From NCBI RefSeq assembly GCF_008123425.1, contig NZ_VSSS01000061.1, forward strand, positions 1 through 64,000: DNA of 64,000 nucleotides, given 5' to 3'. Positions within the stretch are counted from its first letter, which is position 1. Every line of letters begins with the position of its first letter. Source of the DNA: Bradyrhizobium rifense (GTDB lineage Bacteria; Pseudomonadota; Alphaproteobacteria; Rhizobiales; Xanthobacteraceae). The position numbers were made by a program, and so were the translations under genes. This document shows, piece after piece, positions 16,397 through 24,025 of this stretch. The notes under the pieces were generated by a model that worked only from the letters and a program-made list of their open reading frames with translations, did no database searches and was not told the DNA's origin.

Positions 16397-18355
16397 TCAC
16401 TGCCCGAGCTTCGCGAGCTTGCCTTGCTTTGCCGCCTCCACTGCGCGCTCGGCATCCTCCGGCAACAGAATCCGCTCCGCGACCTGCCGTGCCGCTTCGC
16501 GTCGTACCGCCGCAACATAAGCCCCATCATCCGCGTATCGCTCCGCGATGGACAGGCGCGTATCGTGCACTTCCTTCCGCGCGGCTTCTGTCGGTGCGAA
16601 CGGCACCACCGCGCCTTGCAGCGGATAGAGCGCCGGCGGCCCGAACCCTGTCGCGCGCGGATTCCAGGCGGTGTAGGTCGCGCGCGGCACGGCAAGTGCG
16701 AGCTGGCGAATGCCCGCGATGGCCATGCCGTCATCGTCTGCCTTCGGCACGAACACGGGATAGCGGCCGATCTCCTTCGGCGGCAGCACGCTCTGGTCGG
16801 AGAAGGCGGTCAGCGTATGAATGCCGGCGTAGGGAAGGCCGGGAATGTCGGTCGGCACCGCGCCTTGCGCCGCGACCAGCGTGCCGTGGGCGCGCATGGG
16901 GACGCGGCTTGCCGGCGGTTTTGTGCCGTCGCTGATCCAGGCGTTGAGGTCGGTCAGCAGCGCGCGCATCGGTCCGCCCGCATGCATCGGGTTTTGCGGC
17001 AGCGACATCGCCGGCAGGCCCTTCTTCATCACATCAGTGGCTTCCGCGAAATGCGGCGTGCCCGCGATCATGTAGGCGCGGACGTTGTCGGGGAGGTCGA
17101 GGTGATTGCCGGCGAGGTCGGTCACCAGCAGCGAGGCGTGCGAGGCCCACCATTCATGCTCGCTGTCGGTCTGCATCACCTTGGGGCAGGTGGCCGAGAG
17201 CGAGCAGCGGCGCAGCACGCCATCGGTCTTGCCGGAATAGGGATCGCTCAGCGTCGCATAGGTGAAGGGGAAGAGATCGGCCTGCCACGCCGGGTCCTGC
17301 ATGTGGCGCGGGTTGCGGCCGGGCTGGCCGAAGCGGACATTGGTCGCCATCCGCCGCGTGCCGGCGACATGCGGCATCAAGCCGTCGAACACCATGCGGC
17401 CCTGGAGATCCTCGTTGAAGCCGAGATAGAGGAAGTCGCGCAGGAAGCGGCCGGATTGCGAGACACCGAAACCGATGGCGCGGCTGACCGACGGATGCAG
17501 GCCGTCGAGCAGCGGGTTGGCCTGTGTCTCGTCATGGCGGAGGAAGCTGACGACGTCACGCACGGCGGCATAACCCATGCCGAGCGGCACCGGATCGCGC
17601 GCGGTGTAGGTGATCTCGTAGAGCGCGCCGGCGTCAAAGCCGTCGGGCCGGGTGATCTCCACGGTCGAGGGATCGACGAGCTTTGCGGCGAGGCCGGGCG
17701 GCGTCTGACGCGGATCGGCCCAGGCGGCGCGGACGGTGACGTTGAGGTTGGCGGCATCCGCCGCGGGCCAGGTCAGCGTCGCGCGCGCCGGGCTGGTTGT
17801 GGTGTCGAACACGAATTCTTCGCGCGCTGGGCCGGTGATGGTCTTGATGACAGGCGCGGTCATCGCGAGCTGCCCCGGCTTGGAGGGAATGTCGCCCTGC
17901 CAGCCAACCCAGACCATCGTGTAGCCCTGGCGGTGCAGAAATCCGATGCCGGCGTCATCGGCCTTGTCGGCATTGTTGGCGCCGGGCTGGGCGGAATCGT
18001 CGAACAGTTGCGGCGCGAGTTTTCTGCCGCGATTGGGCACGTCCAGCAACAGCGTGCCGTTGCCGTGGGCGGGATCGGTCGGGCGCAGGATCACGACGTC
18101 GGCGGTGGCCTCGACCTTGCCGTCGGCGTTGCGCGGCGCCAGCGCGAGATCGGTGATGACGGCGTTGCGGTCGTCGGCCGGGTTCAGTGCAAAGGTCGCG
18201 CGCGCGGTGATGCGCTCATAGGTGCCGACAGTGCCAAAACTGCGGCCGGTGAAGGCGGGCACGCGCTCCGTGATATCGAAGCGGACGATCTCGGCGCGCG
18301 AGGCGAGGGGGACAAGGCTGGCGATCGCGATGATGCCCGTGATGATCCTGCGCAT
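16397..18355 (-). CDS. Secreted alpha/beta hydrolase-domain protein
   Basis: A 652-residue exported protein with a signal peptide (MRRIITGIIAIASLVPLASRA). The large domain matches what is annotated as alpha/beta hydrolase domain-containing protein, roughly over the C-terminal two thirds: a nucleophile-type elbow GFGVSQSGRFLRDFLYLGFN lies in the middle (around residue 295), and GTPHFAEATD near residue 430. The N-terminal third (VRFDITERVPAFTGRSFGTV) is beta-rich. Activity and substrate are not known. It is divergent from the small barrel protein at 18464. Confidence 0.8.
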   Translation of the reverse strand: MRRIITGIIAIASLVPLASRAEIVRFDITERVPAFTGRSFGTVGTYERITARATFALNPADDRNAVITDLALAPRNADGKVEATADVVILRPTDPAHGNGTLLLDVPNRGRKLAPQLFDDSAQPGANNADKADDAGIGFLHRQGYTMVWVGWQGDIPSKPGQLAMTAPVIKTITGPAREEFVFDTTTSPARATLTWPAADAANLNVTVRAAWADPRQTPPGLAAKLVDPSTVEITRPDGFDAGALYEITYTARDPVPLGMGYAAVRDVVSFLRHDETQANPLLDGLHPSVSRAIGFGVSQSGRFLRDFLYLGFNEDLQGRMVFDGLMPHVAGTRRMATNVRFGQPGRNPRHMQDPAWQADLFPFTYATLSDPYSGKTDGVLRRCSLSATCPKVMQTDSEHEWWASHASLLVTDLAGNHLDLPDNVRAYMIAGTPHFAEATDVMKKGLPAMSLPQNPMHAGGPMRALLTDLNAWISDGTKPPASRVPMRAHGTLVAAQGAVPTDIPGLPYAGIHTLTAFSDQSVLPPKEIGRYPVFVPKADDDGMAIAGIRQLALAVPRATYTAWNPRATGFGPPALYPLQGAVVPFAPTEAARKEVHDTRLSIAERYADDGAYVAAVRREAARQVAERILLPEDAERAVEAAKQGKLAKLGQ

Positions 18356-18463
18356 GGCCGGTCCTTCCCTGCTGTCGCGCGATCGTCATGTTCCGTCGCG
18401 CGGGCTTTTTGTTGCCGGCACTATAACCAGCTATGCTGCGGCCAAACAACAGGAGGAAATCCG

Positions 18464-18778
18464 ATGCCCGCCGCCTACTTCGTCGTCCGCGCCATCGTCA
18501 CCGATGCCAAAAAGCGCGCCGCCTTCGACAGATGGTACGAGACCGAGCACGTCCCCGACGCGGTGAAGGCGTTCGGCGTCAGCAAAGCCTGGCGGTTCTG
18601 GAGCCTGGACGATCTCTCGCTGCACCAGGCGATGTATCAATTCGATGACGAGGCCAAGCTTCAGGCGATGCTGAAGGGCGACGCGCTGACAAAGCTCGTC
18701 GCCGATTTCAACCGCGACTGGCCCGAGGTGAAGCGCTCGCGCGAGACGCTGGTGCTGGCGCAGGAATTTAGCGGCTAG
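18464..18778 (+). CDS. Dimeric alpha/beta-barrel (EthD-like) small protein
   Basis: A 104-residue soluble protein with the pattern of a ferredoxin-like dimeric alpha/beta barrel: YFVVRAIVTDAKKRAAFDRW, then YETEHVPDAVKAFG and later MYQFDDEAKLQAML. The RWYETEHVP segment is the hallmark of EthD-like and related stress-responsive barrel proteins. ATG at 18464 follows a near-perfect AGGAGGAAATCCG ribosome site, which fixes the start; the very long upstream open frame is a shadow of the opposite-strand hydrolase gene. Function unknown. Confidence 0.82.
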   Translation: MPAAYFVVRAIVTDAKKRAAFDRWYETEHVPDAVKAFGVSKAWRFWSLDDLSLHQAMYQFDDEAKLQAMLKGDALTKLVADFNRDWPEVKRSRETLVLAQEFSG

Positions 18779-18788
18779 GCATGGCCCT

Positions 18789-18870
18789 GTAGCCCGGATG
18801 GAGCGCAGCGAAATCCGGGGTCTTCGCCGCGGCACGAATCCCGGATTGCGCTACGCTCCATCCGGGCTAC
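18789..18870. repeat. Dispersed palindromic repeat, family 3
   Basis: Inverted repeat with arms GTAGCCCGGATGGAGCGCAG and CTGCGCTCCATCCGGGCTAC-like sequence. A second copy is at 29840-29925. It begins 11 bases after the stop of the barrel protein gene. Confidence 0.9.
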
Positions 18871-18979
18871 GAAGCTGTCATCTTTGCAATGAACCTGAAC
18901 GCGCGATTCAGCGGCAGTTCATGTCGCGAGCCCGACACTTCCTCTGCATCACCTAACCGATCAGAGCAGAGGACATGCC

Positions 18980-19249
18980 ATGGAGCGCCGAAACTTTTTG
19001 AAACTTGCATGCGGTGTCGCGGCGGGAGCCGCCGCGTTCACCGCCGCCGCGCAGGCCGCGCCATTGGCGCCGCAACCGCTCGGCAATGGCGGCATGCCGC
19101 TCGCCAATCCTGACGCTCATCCCGCCGTCACCAGCAGCGAGGAAGCAGCCCAACTCAAGCCGGAGCAGGTGCACTGGCATGGCCACTGGCATCACCGTCA
19201 TTGGGGCTGGCGCCGTCGTTGGCACCGCCGCCACTGGCGTCATTGGTAA
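18980..19249 (+). CDS. Tat-signal, His/Trp/Arg-rich small exported protein
   Basis: An 89-residue protein whose N-terminus ERRNFLKLACGVAAGAAAFT is a twin-arginine (Tat) signal with RRNFLK. After predicted cleavage (AQA-AP) about 62 residues remain, ending in a tail of alternating His, Trp and Arg (HWHGHWHHRHWGWRRRWH). Tat export implies the protein folds, perhaps with metal, before crossing the membrane, and the His-rich tail could bind metal ions. It is followed by a strong bidirectional terminator. No family name is known to me. Confidence 0.75.
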   Translation: MERRNFLKLACGVAAGAAAFTAAAQAAPLAPQPLGNGGMPLANPDAHPAVTSSEEAAQLKPEQVHWHGHWHHRHWGWRRRWHRRHWRHW

Positions 19250-19265
19250 CGCCGCGGCTGAACTG

Positions 19266-19297
19266 AAAAAGGGGATCGCGATTGCGATCCCCTTTTT
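19266..19297. terminator. Bidirectional intrinsic terminator
   Basis: A perfect inverted repeat AAAAAGGGGATCGC / GCGATCCCCTTTTT with a GATT loop. The T-run occurs in both orientations, so it can end both the Tat-signal protein (plus) and the Gly/Cys/Pro-rich protein (minus) transcripts, which converge here. Confidence 0.9.
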
Positions 19298-19371
19298 GCT
19301 ATGGGCCAAGCCTCTTAACGAAAATGGCCGCGCAGGCTGATGCCGCGCGACCATTTCGCAAGTGCGAGAAA

Positions 19372-19617
19372 TCAGAACGGACGGCAGCGGCCGGCGTACC
19401 AGCGGAAGCCATAGGGGCACACGCGCGGACGCACGACGACGACCGGCGGGGCGACGACGACCGGAGCGGGGGCGACGACGACCGCACGGCCCATCGGACG
19501 GCAGCCGCCATAGGGGCCGCGGTACCAGCCTGGGCCGCAGCCACCAGCGGCGCTTGCCGCTTCGCTGAAACCAACGACCGCGCTGGCGAGCATCACGGCG
19601 GCAAACAGATATTTCAT
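19372..19617 (-). CDS. Small secreted Gly/Cys/Val-rich protein (GCG-CRP type)
   Basis: An 81-residue exported protein. ATG at 19617 begins the signal peptide YLFAAVMLASAVVGFSEAAS. The mature chain opens GGCGPGWYRGPYGGCRPM, followed by a Val/Pro/Ala-rich linker and a second cysteine pair at the end (RVCPYGFRWYAGRCRPF). This matches the GCG...CRP pattern common in tiny secreted rhizobial proteins. Four Cys suggest two disulfides. Function unknown. Confidence 0.78.
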   Translation of the reverse strand: MKYLFAAVMLASAVVGFSEAASAAGGCGPGWYRGPYGGCRPMGRAVVVAPAPVVVAPPVVVVRPRVCPYGFRWYAGRCRPF

Positions 19618-19814
19618 ATGGTCTCTTCCTTCTCGTCCTTGGGGCAAGTCTCTGGGGGCTGCGCGCTTGCGGCGCACAATGAATCAAAAGACACGATTCG
19701 ACACGTTAAATTTAGGGAGATACGTGCCGGCACGGCGCGATCCAAACCTGCCAATCATGACCTGAATGCGGCATGAACATTTCGCGCGTACAGCCTCAGG
19801 CGACACGGATGGCG

Positions 19815-20822
19815 CTAGCGGCCGAGAAAGCCCAGCACCAGCTCCTTGTACTTCTCCGGCGCCTCCAGGAAGACGAGGTGGCCCGTGTCCGGAATGACTT
19901 CAGCCCGCGCATTCGGCATCTTCGCCGCGAACGCTTTTGCCAGCTCGGCGTTCTGCCCCATTTTTGCGCGCAGTGCCTCCGGCGCATTCGGCCGGCCCGG
20001 CGCGTTGTGGTCGTCCGCGCCCATGATGAACAACGTCGGCTCGGTAATGAGCGGAATCTCGTGCGCGACCGGCTCGCGATAGATCATCTGGCCGGATGAG
20101 ACGAAGGCGCGCAGCCAGCGTGGATAATCCGGGCTGCCCTTGATGTTGAAGCGGGCATCGATGAACGGCGTGATCGCCTCAGGCGGCAGCTTGATCGCGT
20201 AATTGGTCTGGAGCTGTTTTCGGTAGCCGTCGGCGGTGAGCTTGTCCTCGCTCTCGATGATCTTCTCGGTCGGCGTCGGCGGCACGTAGAGGCGATAGTC
20301 TTCGAGGCCGATCGGCGCGGTCAGCACCAGATGCGCGACGCGATCAGGGTAGGCGCGGGCGATGCGCACGCCCAGCATGCCGCCGAGCGAATGCGCGACG
20401 ACATCGGCCTTGTCGATCTTGAGATAATCGAGCAGCGCGATGGTGTTGCGCGCCAACGTGTCGAAATGCAGTTCGCCGGTGGGCTTCGACGATTTGCCGA
20501 AGCCGATCTGGTCCGGCACCACGACACGATAACCGGCGTCGTTGAGCATCTTGATGACAGGCGCCCAATAGCTCGACGGAAAATTGCGTCCGTGTAGCAG
20601 CACCACGGTGCGGCCGTTCGGCTGCGCAGGTGCTGCGTCCATATAGGCCATGCTGAGCTGCTCGCCGTCATTGACGACCGGCAGCAAGTGCACGGGATAG
20701 GGATAGGCAAAGCCTTCGAGCGCGATGCCGTAGGGCTCGCGTTGGGGTGTGTCGGCGGCACGGGCGGTGAGTGGGGAAGCGAGCAGGACCGCGGCGAGGG
20801 CGGCCGGAAGGATGCGGATCAT
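19815..20822 (-). CDS. Secreted alpha/beta hydrolase (epoxide hydrolase / haloalkane dehalogenase-like fold)
   Basis: A 335-residue exported hydrolase starting at the ATG at 20822 (MIRILPAALAAVLLASPLTARA signal). Core motifs are VVLLHGRNFPSSYW (oxyanion), VVAHSLGGMLGVRIA (Ser nucleophile elbow), TLFIMGADDHNAPG (acid) and PDTGHLVFLEAPE (His). The full triad makes an active serine hydrolase likely. Substrate unknown. Monocistronic; an upstream ATG at 20957 lies inside a repeat and is rejected. Confidence 0.88.
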   Translation of the reverse strand: MIRILPAALAAVLLASPLTARAADTPQREPYGIALEGFAYPYPVHLLPVVNDGEQLSMAYMDAAPAQPNGRTVVLLHGRNFPSSYWAPVIKMLNDAGYRVVVPDQIGFGKSSKPTGELHFDTLARNTIALLDYLKIDKADVVAHSLGGMLGVRIARAYPDRVAHLVLTAPIGLEDYRLYVPPTPTEKIIESEDKLTADGYRKQLQTNYAIKLPPEAITPFIDARFNIKGSPDYPRWLRAFVSSGQMIYREPVAHEIPLITEPTLFIMGADDHNAPGRPNAPEALRAKMGQNAELAKAFAAKMPNARAEVIPDTGHLVFLEAPEKYKELVLGFLGR

Positions 20823-20869
20823 GGAGGTCTCTGACGGGTCACGGAATGACCGTTCGCATAACCGCGTGG

Positions 20870-20892
20870 ATGGCCGGGTCAAGCCCGGCCAT
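20870..20892. repeat. Short palindrome of a dispersed repeat (family 6)
   Basis: ATGGCCGGG and CCCGGCCAT arms separated by TCAAG, in the context GTGGATGGCCGGGTCAAGCC. It lies between two minus-strand genes (the hydrolase at 19815-20822 and the ArsR regulator at 20926-21624) and could form a hairpin in the RNA; the form is common in Bradyrhizobium intergenic DNA. Confidence 0.55.
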
Positions 20893-20925
20893 GACGAGAG
20901 TCCATATTCACACGCAAACGTGTGA

Positions 20926-21624
20926 TCAGTCCTTGCCGCTGCCGAACAGCGCCGCAAACTGCTTCTCGCCGGTGCGGGTGAAATTCACCACGCGGCTGCC
21001 GGGGGTGGCGTCGCGCGCCGCCCATTTCAGCTCGGCGAAACGCTGCATCATGGCGGCGCCGAGCGTGCCGGCGAGGTGGTGGCGCCGCTCGCTCCAGTCG
21101 AGGCAGGCCTTGCAGACCGGGCGGCGCGGATGGCTGAGCATATCGGGCGAGATCTGCAGATTCCTGGCGAGGAAGCGCTCGCCTCCGGCGGTCAACTCGA
21201 TGTCCTGCTTCTTCTGCCTGACCAGGTTTCGCGTGCGCAGCGAATCCAGCATCTGCACGCCGAGATCGCCAGCGAGATGGTCGTAGCAGATCCGCGCGCG
21301 CCGCAGCGCCGGATCCTTCGGCCCGGTGCGTACGCGCATATGGCCGGTGCGTGCGGCAAGGCCGGCAAGTCCTTCGAGCACACCGGCGACGTCGTCGTCG
21401 GTGAGGCGGTAGTAGCGGTGACGGCCCTGCTTCTCCGGCTCGAGCAGTCCGCCGGCCTCGAGTTTTGCCAAATGCGAGCTCGCTGTCTGCGGCGTGATGC
21501 CGGCTTCCTGTGCGAGCTCACTCGCGGTCAGCGCGCGGCCGTTCATCAGCGCCGTGAGCATGTTGGCGCGGGCGGGGTCGCCGACCAGCGCGGCGACCAT
21601 GGCGATGTCGGGTCCTGATTTCAT
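20926..21624 (-). CDS. ArsR-family winged-helix transcriptional regulator
   Basis: A 232-residue regulator. The N-terminal winged helix (about residues 5-85) is ArsR-like: DPARANMLTALMNGRALTAS, recognition helix GITPQTASSHLAKLEAGGLL and wing QGRHRYYRLTDDDV. The rest (about 90-232) is an uncharacterised C-terminal domain containing the pair CKACLDW. Start at 21624 is chosen from the N-terminal helix and removes a repeat-derived extension. Its start codon overlaps an inverted repeat. It faces the NIPSNAP / ABM / lyase operon and may control it. The inducer is unknown; the CxxC could bind a metal or sense redox. Confidence 0.9.
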   Translation of the reverse strand: MKSGPDIAMVAALVGDPARANMLTALMNGRALTASELAQEAGITPQTASSHLAKLEAGGLLEPEKQGRHRYYRLTDDDVAGVLEGLAGLAARTGHMRVRTGPKDPALRRARICYDHLAGDLGVQMLDSLRTRNLVRQKKQDIELTAGGERFLARNLQISPDMLSHPRRPVCKACLDWSERRHHLAGTLGAAMMQRFAELKWAARDATPGSRVVNFTRTGEKQFAALFGSGKD

Positions 21625-21646
21625 GCTTCGATGGTAGCCGAAGCAT
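21623..21646. promoter_or_regulatory. Inverted repeat over the ArsR start codon
   Basis: ATGCTTCG (21623-21630) and CGAAGCAT (21639-21646) are perfect complements separated by eight bases. The element overlaps the first codon of the ArsR gene and faces the divergent operon, the position expected of an autoregulatory ArsR operator. Confidence 0.65.
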
Positions 21647-21683
21647 TGTGGTCGGGCAAGGGCGTAGCGTGTTGCTGCAAACA

Positions 21684-21715
21684 CGTCATTGCGAGCGAAG
21701 CGAAGCAATCCAGAT
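21684..21715. repeat. Half copy of dispersed palindromic repeat family 1
   Basis: Only the left arm (CGTCATTGCGAGCGAAGCGA and onwards to the loop) is present; the matching right arm is absent. It lies between the ArsR palindrome and the NIPSNAP gene start and may be a decayed insertion. Confidence 0.8.
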
Positions 21716-21773
21716 GCTTCAGCGGCGACGGTATTGCTCGCGCTTTTCGCAATGGAAACTCAGGGAGCCCATC

Positions 21774-22082
21774 ATGTCCGTCACCGTCTTCATCCGCTAC
21801 CAGCTCGATCCCTTCAAGCGCGCACAGTTCGAGGACTATTCAAAACGCTGGCTCACCATCATCCCGAAATGCGGCGGCGACCTGATCGGCTATTTCATGC
21901 CGCATGAGGGCACCAACAACATCGCGTTCGCGCTGATCACCTTCGAAAGCCTTGCGGCCTATGAGGCCTATCGTGCGCGGCTGCGGCAGGATGCCGAAGG
22001 CATGGCGAATTTCCATTTCGCCGAGGACAACAAATTCATCCTCGCGGAGGAGCGCACCTTCCTGCGCAAGGTGGTAGTGTAG
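21774..22082 (+). CDS. NIPSNAP family protein
   Basis: A 102-residue single-domain protein of the NIPSNAP family, a dimeric alpha/beta-barrel fold. Typical features are FIRYQLDPFKRAQFEDYSKR at the start and LGIIP-type core, here LTIIPKCGGDLIGYFMPHEG, then FALITFESLAAYEAYRARL. The ATG at 21774 follows CAGGGAGCCCATC. It is the first gene of an operon with an ABM-domain protein and an isocitrate-lyase-like enzyme, with about 25-50 bp gaps. Biochemical role unknown. Confidence 0.85.
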   Translation: MSVTVFIRYQLDPFKRAQFEDYSKRWLTIIPKCGGDLIGYFMPHEGTNNIAFALITFESLAAYEAYRARLRQDAEGMANFHFAEDNKFILAEERTFLRKVVV

Positions 22083-22107
22083 GCCAGCAACGATTGAGGA
22101 GCCGCCC

Positions 22108-22458
22108 ATGATCGCCGTGATCTTCGAAGTCTGGCCCAAGCCGGAGCATCGCCAGGACTACTTCGACCTCGCGGCCGATCTGAAGCCAGCCTTGCAAACC
22201 ATCGACGGCTTCATCTCGGTCGAGCGTTTTGAAAGCCTGACCGAGAAGGGCAAGCTCCTGTCGCTGTCATTCTGGCGGGATGAGACCGCCGTCCAGGCCT
22301 GGCGCAACACGATGGAGCACCGCCGTACCCAGGCCAAGGGCAGGGCAAAAATATTTGCCGACTATCATCTGCGCATCGCCAGCGTCATCAGGGACTACGG
22401 CATGAACGATCGCGACGAGGCGCCGAAGGACAGTCGCGCGGTGCACGATGCGCACTAG
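22108..22458 (+). CDS. Antibiotic-biosynthesis-monooxygenase (ABM) domain protein
   Basis: A 116-residue protein with an ABM-type dimeric alpha/beta barrel: AVIFEVWPKPEHRQDYFDLA, then DGFISVERFESL, LLSLSFWRDETAVQAWRN and the conserved HRRTQAKGR ending. Proteins of this fold include heme-degrading and quinone-forming monooxygenases, though most are uncharacterised. It has a ribosome site GAGGAGCCGCCC. The gene follows the NIPSNAP gene by 25 bp and precedes the lyase by 51 bp. Two dimeric barrels in one operon suggest they act together on a common substrate. Confidence 0.85.
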   Translation: MIAVIFEVWPKPEHRQDYFDLAADLKPALQTIDGFISVERFESLTEKGKLLSLSFWRDETAVQAWRNTMEHRRTQAKGRAKIFADYHLRIASVIRDYGMNDRDEAPKDSRAVHDAH

Positions 22459-22509
22459 CGCGGCCGGGCGCGCAGCCCTATGTCTGCGCAGCCAACAAGG
22501 GAGAGAAAC

Positions 22510-23319
22510 ATGCATGTGACAACTGCTGACAAGCGCGCGACATTCAGGAAGATGCACGAGAGTGGCTGCTTCATCCTGCCCAATCCGGTCGATGTCGGCA
22601 GCGCCAAGGCGTTGCAGCATCTCGGTTTCAAGGCGCTTGCGTCGTCGAGCGCGGGCTTTGCCTGGACCATCGGCAAGGCCGACAACCGCGTCACCGTCGA
22701 GGATGTCTGTCAGCATCTGGCAGCACTGAGCTCTTCCGTCGACATTCCCGTGAATGCGGATTTCGAGGGCGGTTTCGCGGTTGAGCCGGACAAGGTCGCC
22801 GACAATGTCGAGCGCGGCGTGCGCACTGGCGTTGCGGGCCTGTCGATCGAGGACTCCACCGGCGACAAGGACAAGCCGATCTATGAGCGCGCACTCGCGG
22901 TCGAGCGCATCAAGGCCTCGCGCAAGGCGATCGGCGATAGCAACACGCTATTGGTCGGCCGCTGCGAGGCCTTCCTCTGGGGCGTCACCGAACTCAAGCT
23001 CGTCATCGACCGGCTCACCGCTTACGCGGATGCCGGTGCCGACTGTCTCTACGCGCCCGGCCTGAAGACGCGCGAGGACATCGCGGCAGTGGTAAAGGCT
23101 GTCGCACCAAAACCGTTCAACCTGCTGATCGGCGGCTCCGGCCTGTCGTTGAAGGAAGCCGAAGATCTCGGCGTGCGCCGGATCAGCGTCGGCGGTTCGC
23201 TCGCCCGCGCCGCCTGGGGCGGCTTCATGCGCGCGGCAAAGGAGATGGCGGAGAAGGGGACGTTTGGCGAGCTCGCCGGCGGCTATCCCGGCGGCGAGCT
23301 CAACAAGATGTTCAGCTAG
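22510..23319 (+). CDS. Isocitrate lyase / phosphoenolpyruvate mutase superfamily enzyme
   Basis: A 269-residue TIM-barrel lyase. ATG at 22510 follows AAGGGAGAGAAAC. Superfamily features: LPNPVDVGSAKALQHLGFKA at the N-terminus, then IPVNADFEGGFA (metal-binding Asp) and SIEDSTGDKDKP. The family's catalytic loop cysteine (KKCGH in isocitrate lyase) is not evident; it fits the oxaloacetate/PEP-mutase-like group used for cleavage of C-C or P-C bonds. Last gene of the operon; its TAG stop merges with a dispersed repeat. Confidence 0.88.
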   Translation: MHVTTADKRATFRKMHESGCFILPNPVDVGSAKALQHLGFKALASSSAGFAWTIGKADNRVTVEDVCQHLAALSSSVDIPVNADFEGGFAVEPDKVADNVERGVRTGVAGLSIEDSTGDKDKPIYERALAVERIKASRKAIGDSNTLLVGRCEAFLWGVTELKLVIDRLTAYADAGADCLYAPGLKTREDIAAVVKAVAPKPFNLLIGGSGLSLKEAEDLGVRRISVGGSLARAAWGGFMRAAKEMAEKGTFGELAGGYPGGELNKMFS

Positions 23320-23369
23320 AGCATGATCCGGAAAAGTGTGCAGCGGTTTTCCGGAAAGATCATGCTCAA
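23318..23369. repeat. Dispersed palindromic repeat, family 5
   Basis: Inverted repeat with AGCATGATCCGGAAAAGTG and a complementary right arm ending AAGATCATGCTC. The stop codon TAG of the preceding gene runs directly into it (TAGAGCATGATC). A second copy is at 40097-40150, also touching a stop codon. Confidence 0.9.
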
Positions 23370-23390
23370 ACAATAAAGCCCAAATGAAAA

Positions 23391-23416
23391 GCGGCGGGAC
23401 CTTTCGATCCCGCCGC
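23391..23416 (-). terminator. Intrinsic terminator for the Pro/Ala-rich membrane protein gene
   Basis: Stem GCGGCGGGA / TCCCGCCGC with an eight-base loop. Read on the minus strand it is followed by TTTTCATTT. It lies 23 bases beyond the stop of the gene at 23439-23864. Confidence 0.75.
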
Positions 23417-23438
23417 TGTTGCAACGTGTTGTAAATCG

Positions 23439-23864
23439 TTACTTGGCGCCGTCAGACGGCGGAGCCGGATCCGGCTTTGCCGCAGGCATATCCGGAGCCG
23501 GTGCGGCCGGCTTGCTCGGCGCAGCACCCGTCGTCATGCCCGGCTGGGCGTTGTTGCGCGGCGTTACGTCACGCATGCCGGGAGGCGCGGCCGGATTGGC
23601 CGGAGCCGTCTGCTGCGCGGTCTGCGTTGTCGGCGTAGTGCTCGCCTGGTTACCCGTGCTGCTATTGTTCAAGCCATAGAACACGGCGCCCAGCACCAGG
23701 GCGACAGCCACGGCGAATAGCGCGACCTTGCCGCTGGAGGCGGGGCCTTCGCCCAACTCGGGATCGACCTGAAAGTCGCCATCCCGGCGCGCCGCGCGAA
23801 GGTACTCATCGTCGGCGAGGTTCGGGCGATACGGATCGTTGGGAAAACGGTCGTCAGCCATCAT
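23439..23864 (-). CDS. Single-pass membrane protein with Pro/Ala/Thr-rich periplasmic tail
   Basis: A 141-residue protein: an acidic cytoplasmic N-terminus (ADDRFPNDPYRPNLADDEYL), one membrane helix (about residues 47-65, VALFAVAVALVLGAVFYGL) and a long low-complexity tail of Pro, Ala, Thr and Gln (about 70-141). The tail has the look of a periplasm-spanning or wall-associated linker. I know no named family or function; similar short proteins occur widely in rhizobia. Divergent from the TRIC gene. Confidence 0.75.
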   Translation of the reverse strand: MMADDRFPNDPYRPNLADDEYLRAARRDGDFQVDPELGEGPASSGKVALFAVAVALVLGAVFYGLNNSSTGNQASTTPTTQTAQQTAPANPAAPPGMRDVTPRNNAQPGMTTGAAPSKPAAPAPDMPAAKPDPAPPSDGAK

Positions 23865-24025
23865 TGGTCTCCTCGTTTATTGCGGCCTGACAACCCCGAG
23901 GTGCGAGATTCTGTTCCGCGCCCCTCATGCTTTCGTCGCATGTTGTCCCGGCGACGGGAATCGGGAACCTGTTCACCCGGGAACCGCGGACGTAAGTTCC
24001 AGGGCGGGAATGAGGGAACAAAGCG

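Noticed and set aside
16394..18463. Long plus-strand frame leading into the barrel protein
   Set aside because: Only the last 104 codons are supported, starting after AGGAGG; the rest is the complement of the hydrolase gene.
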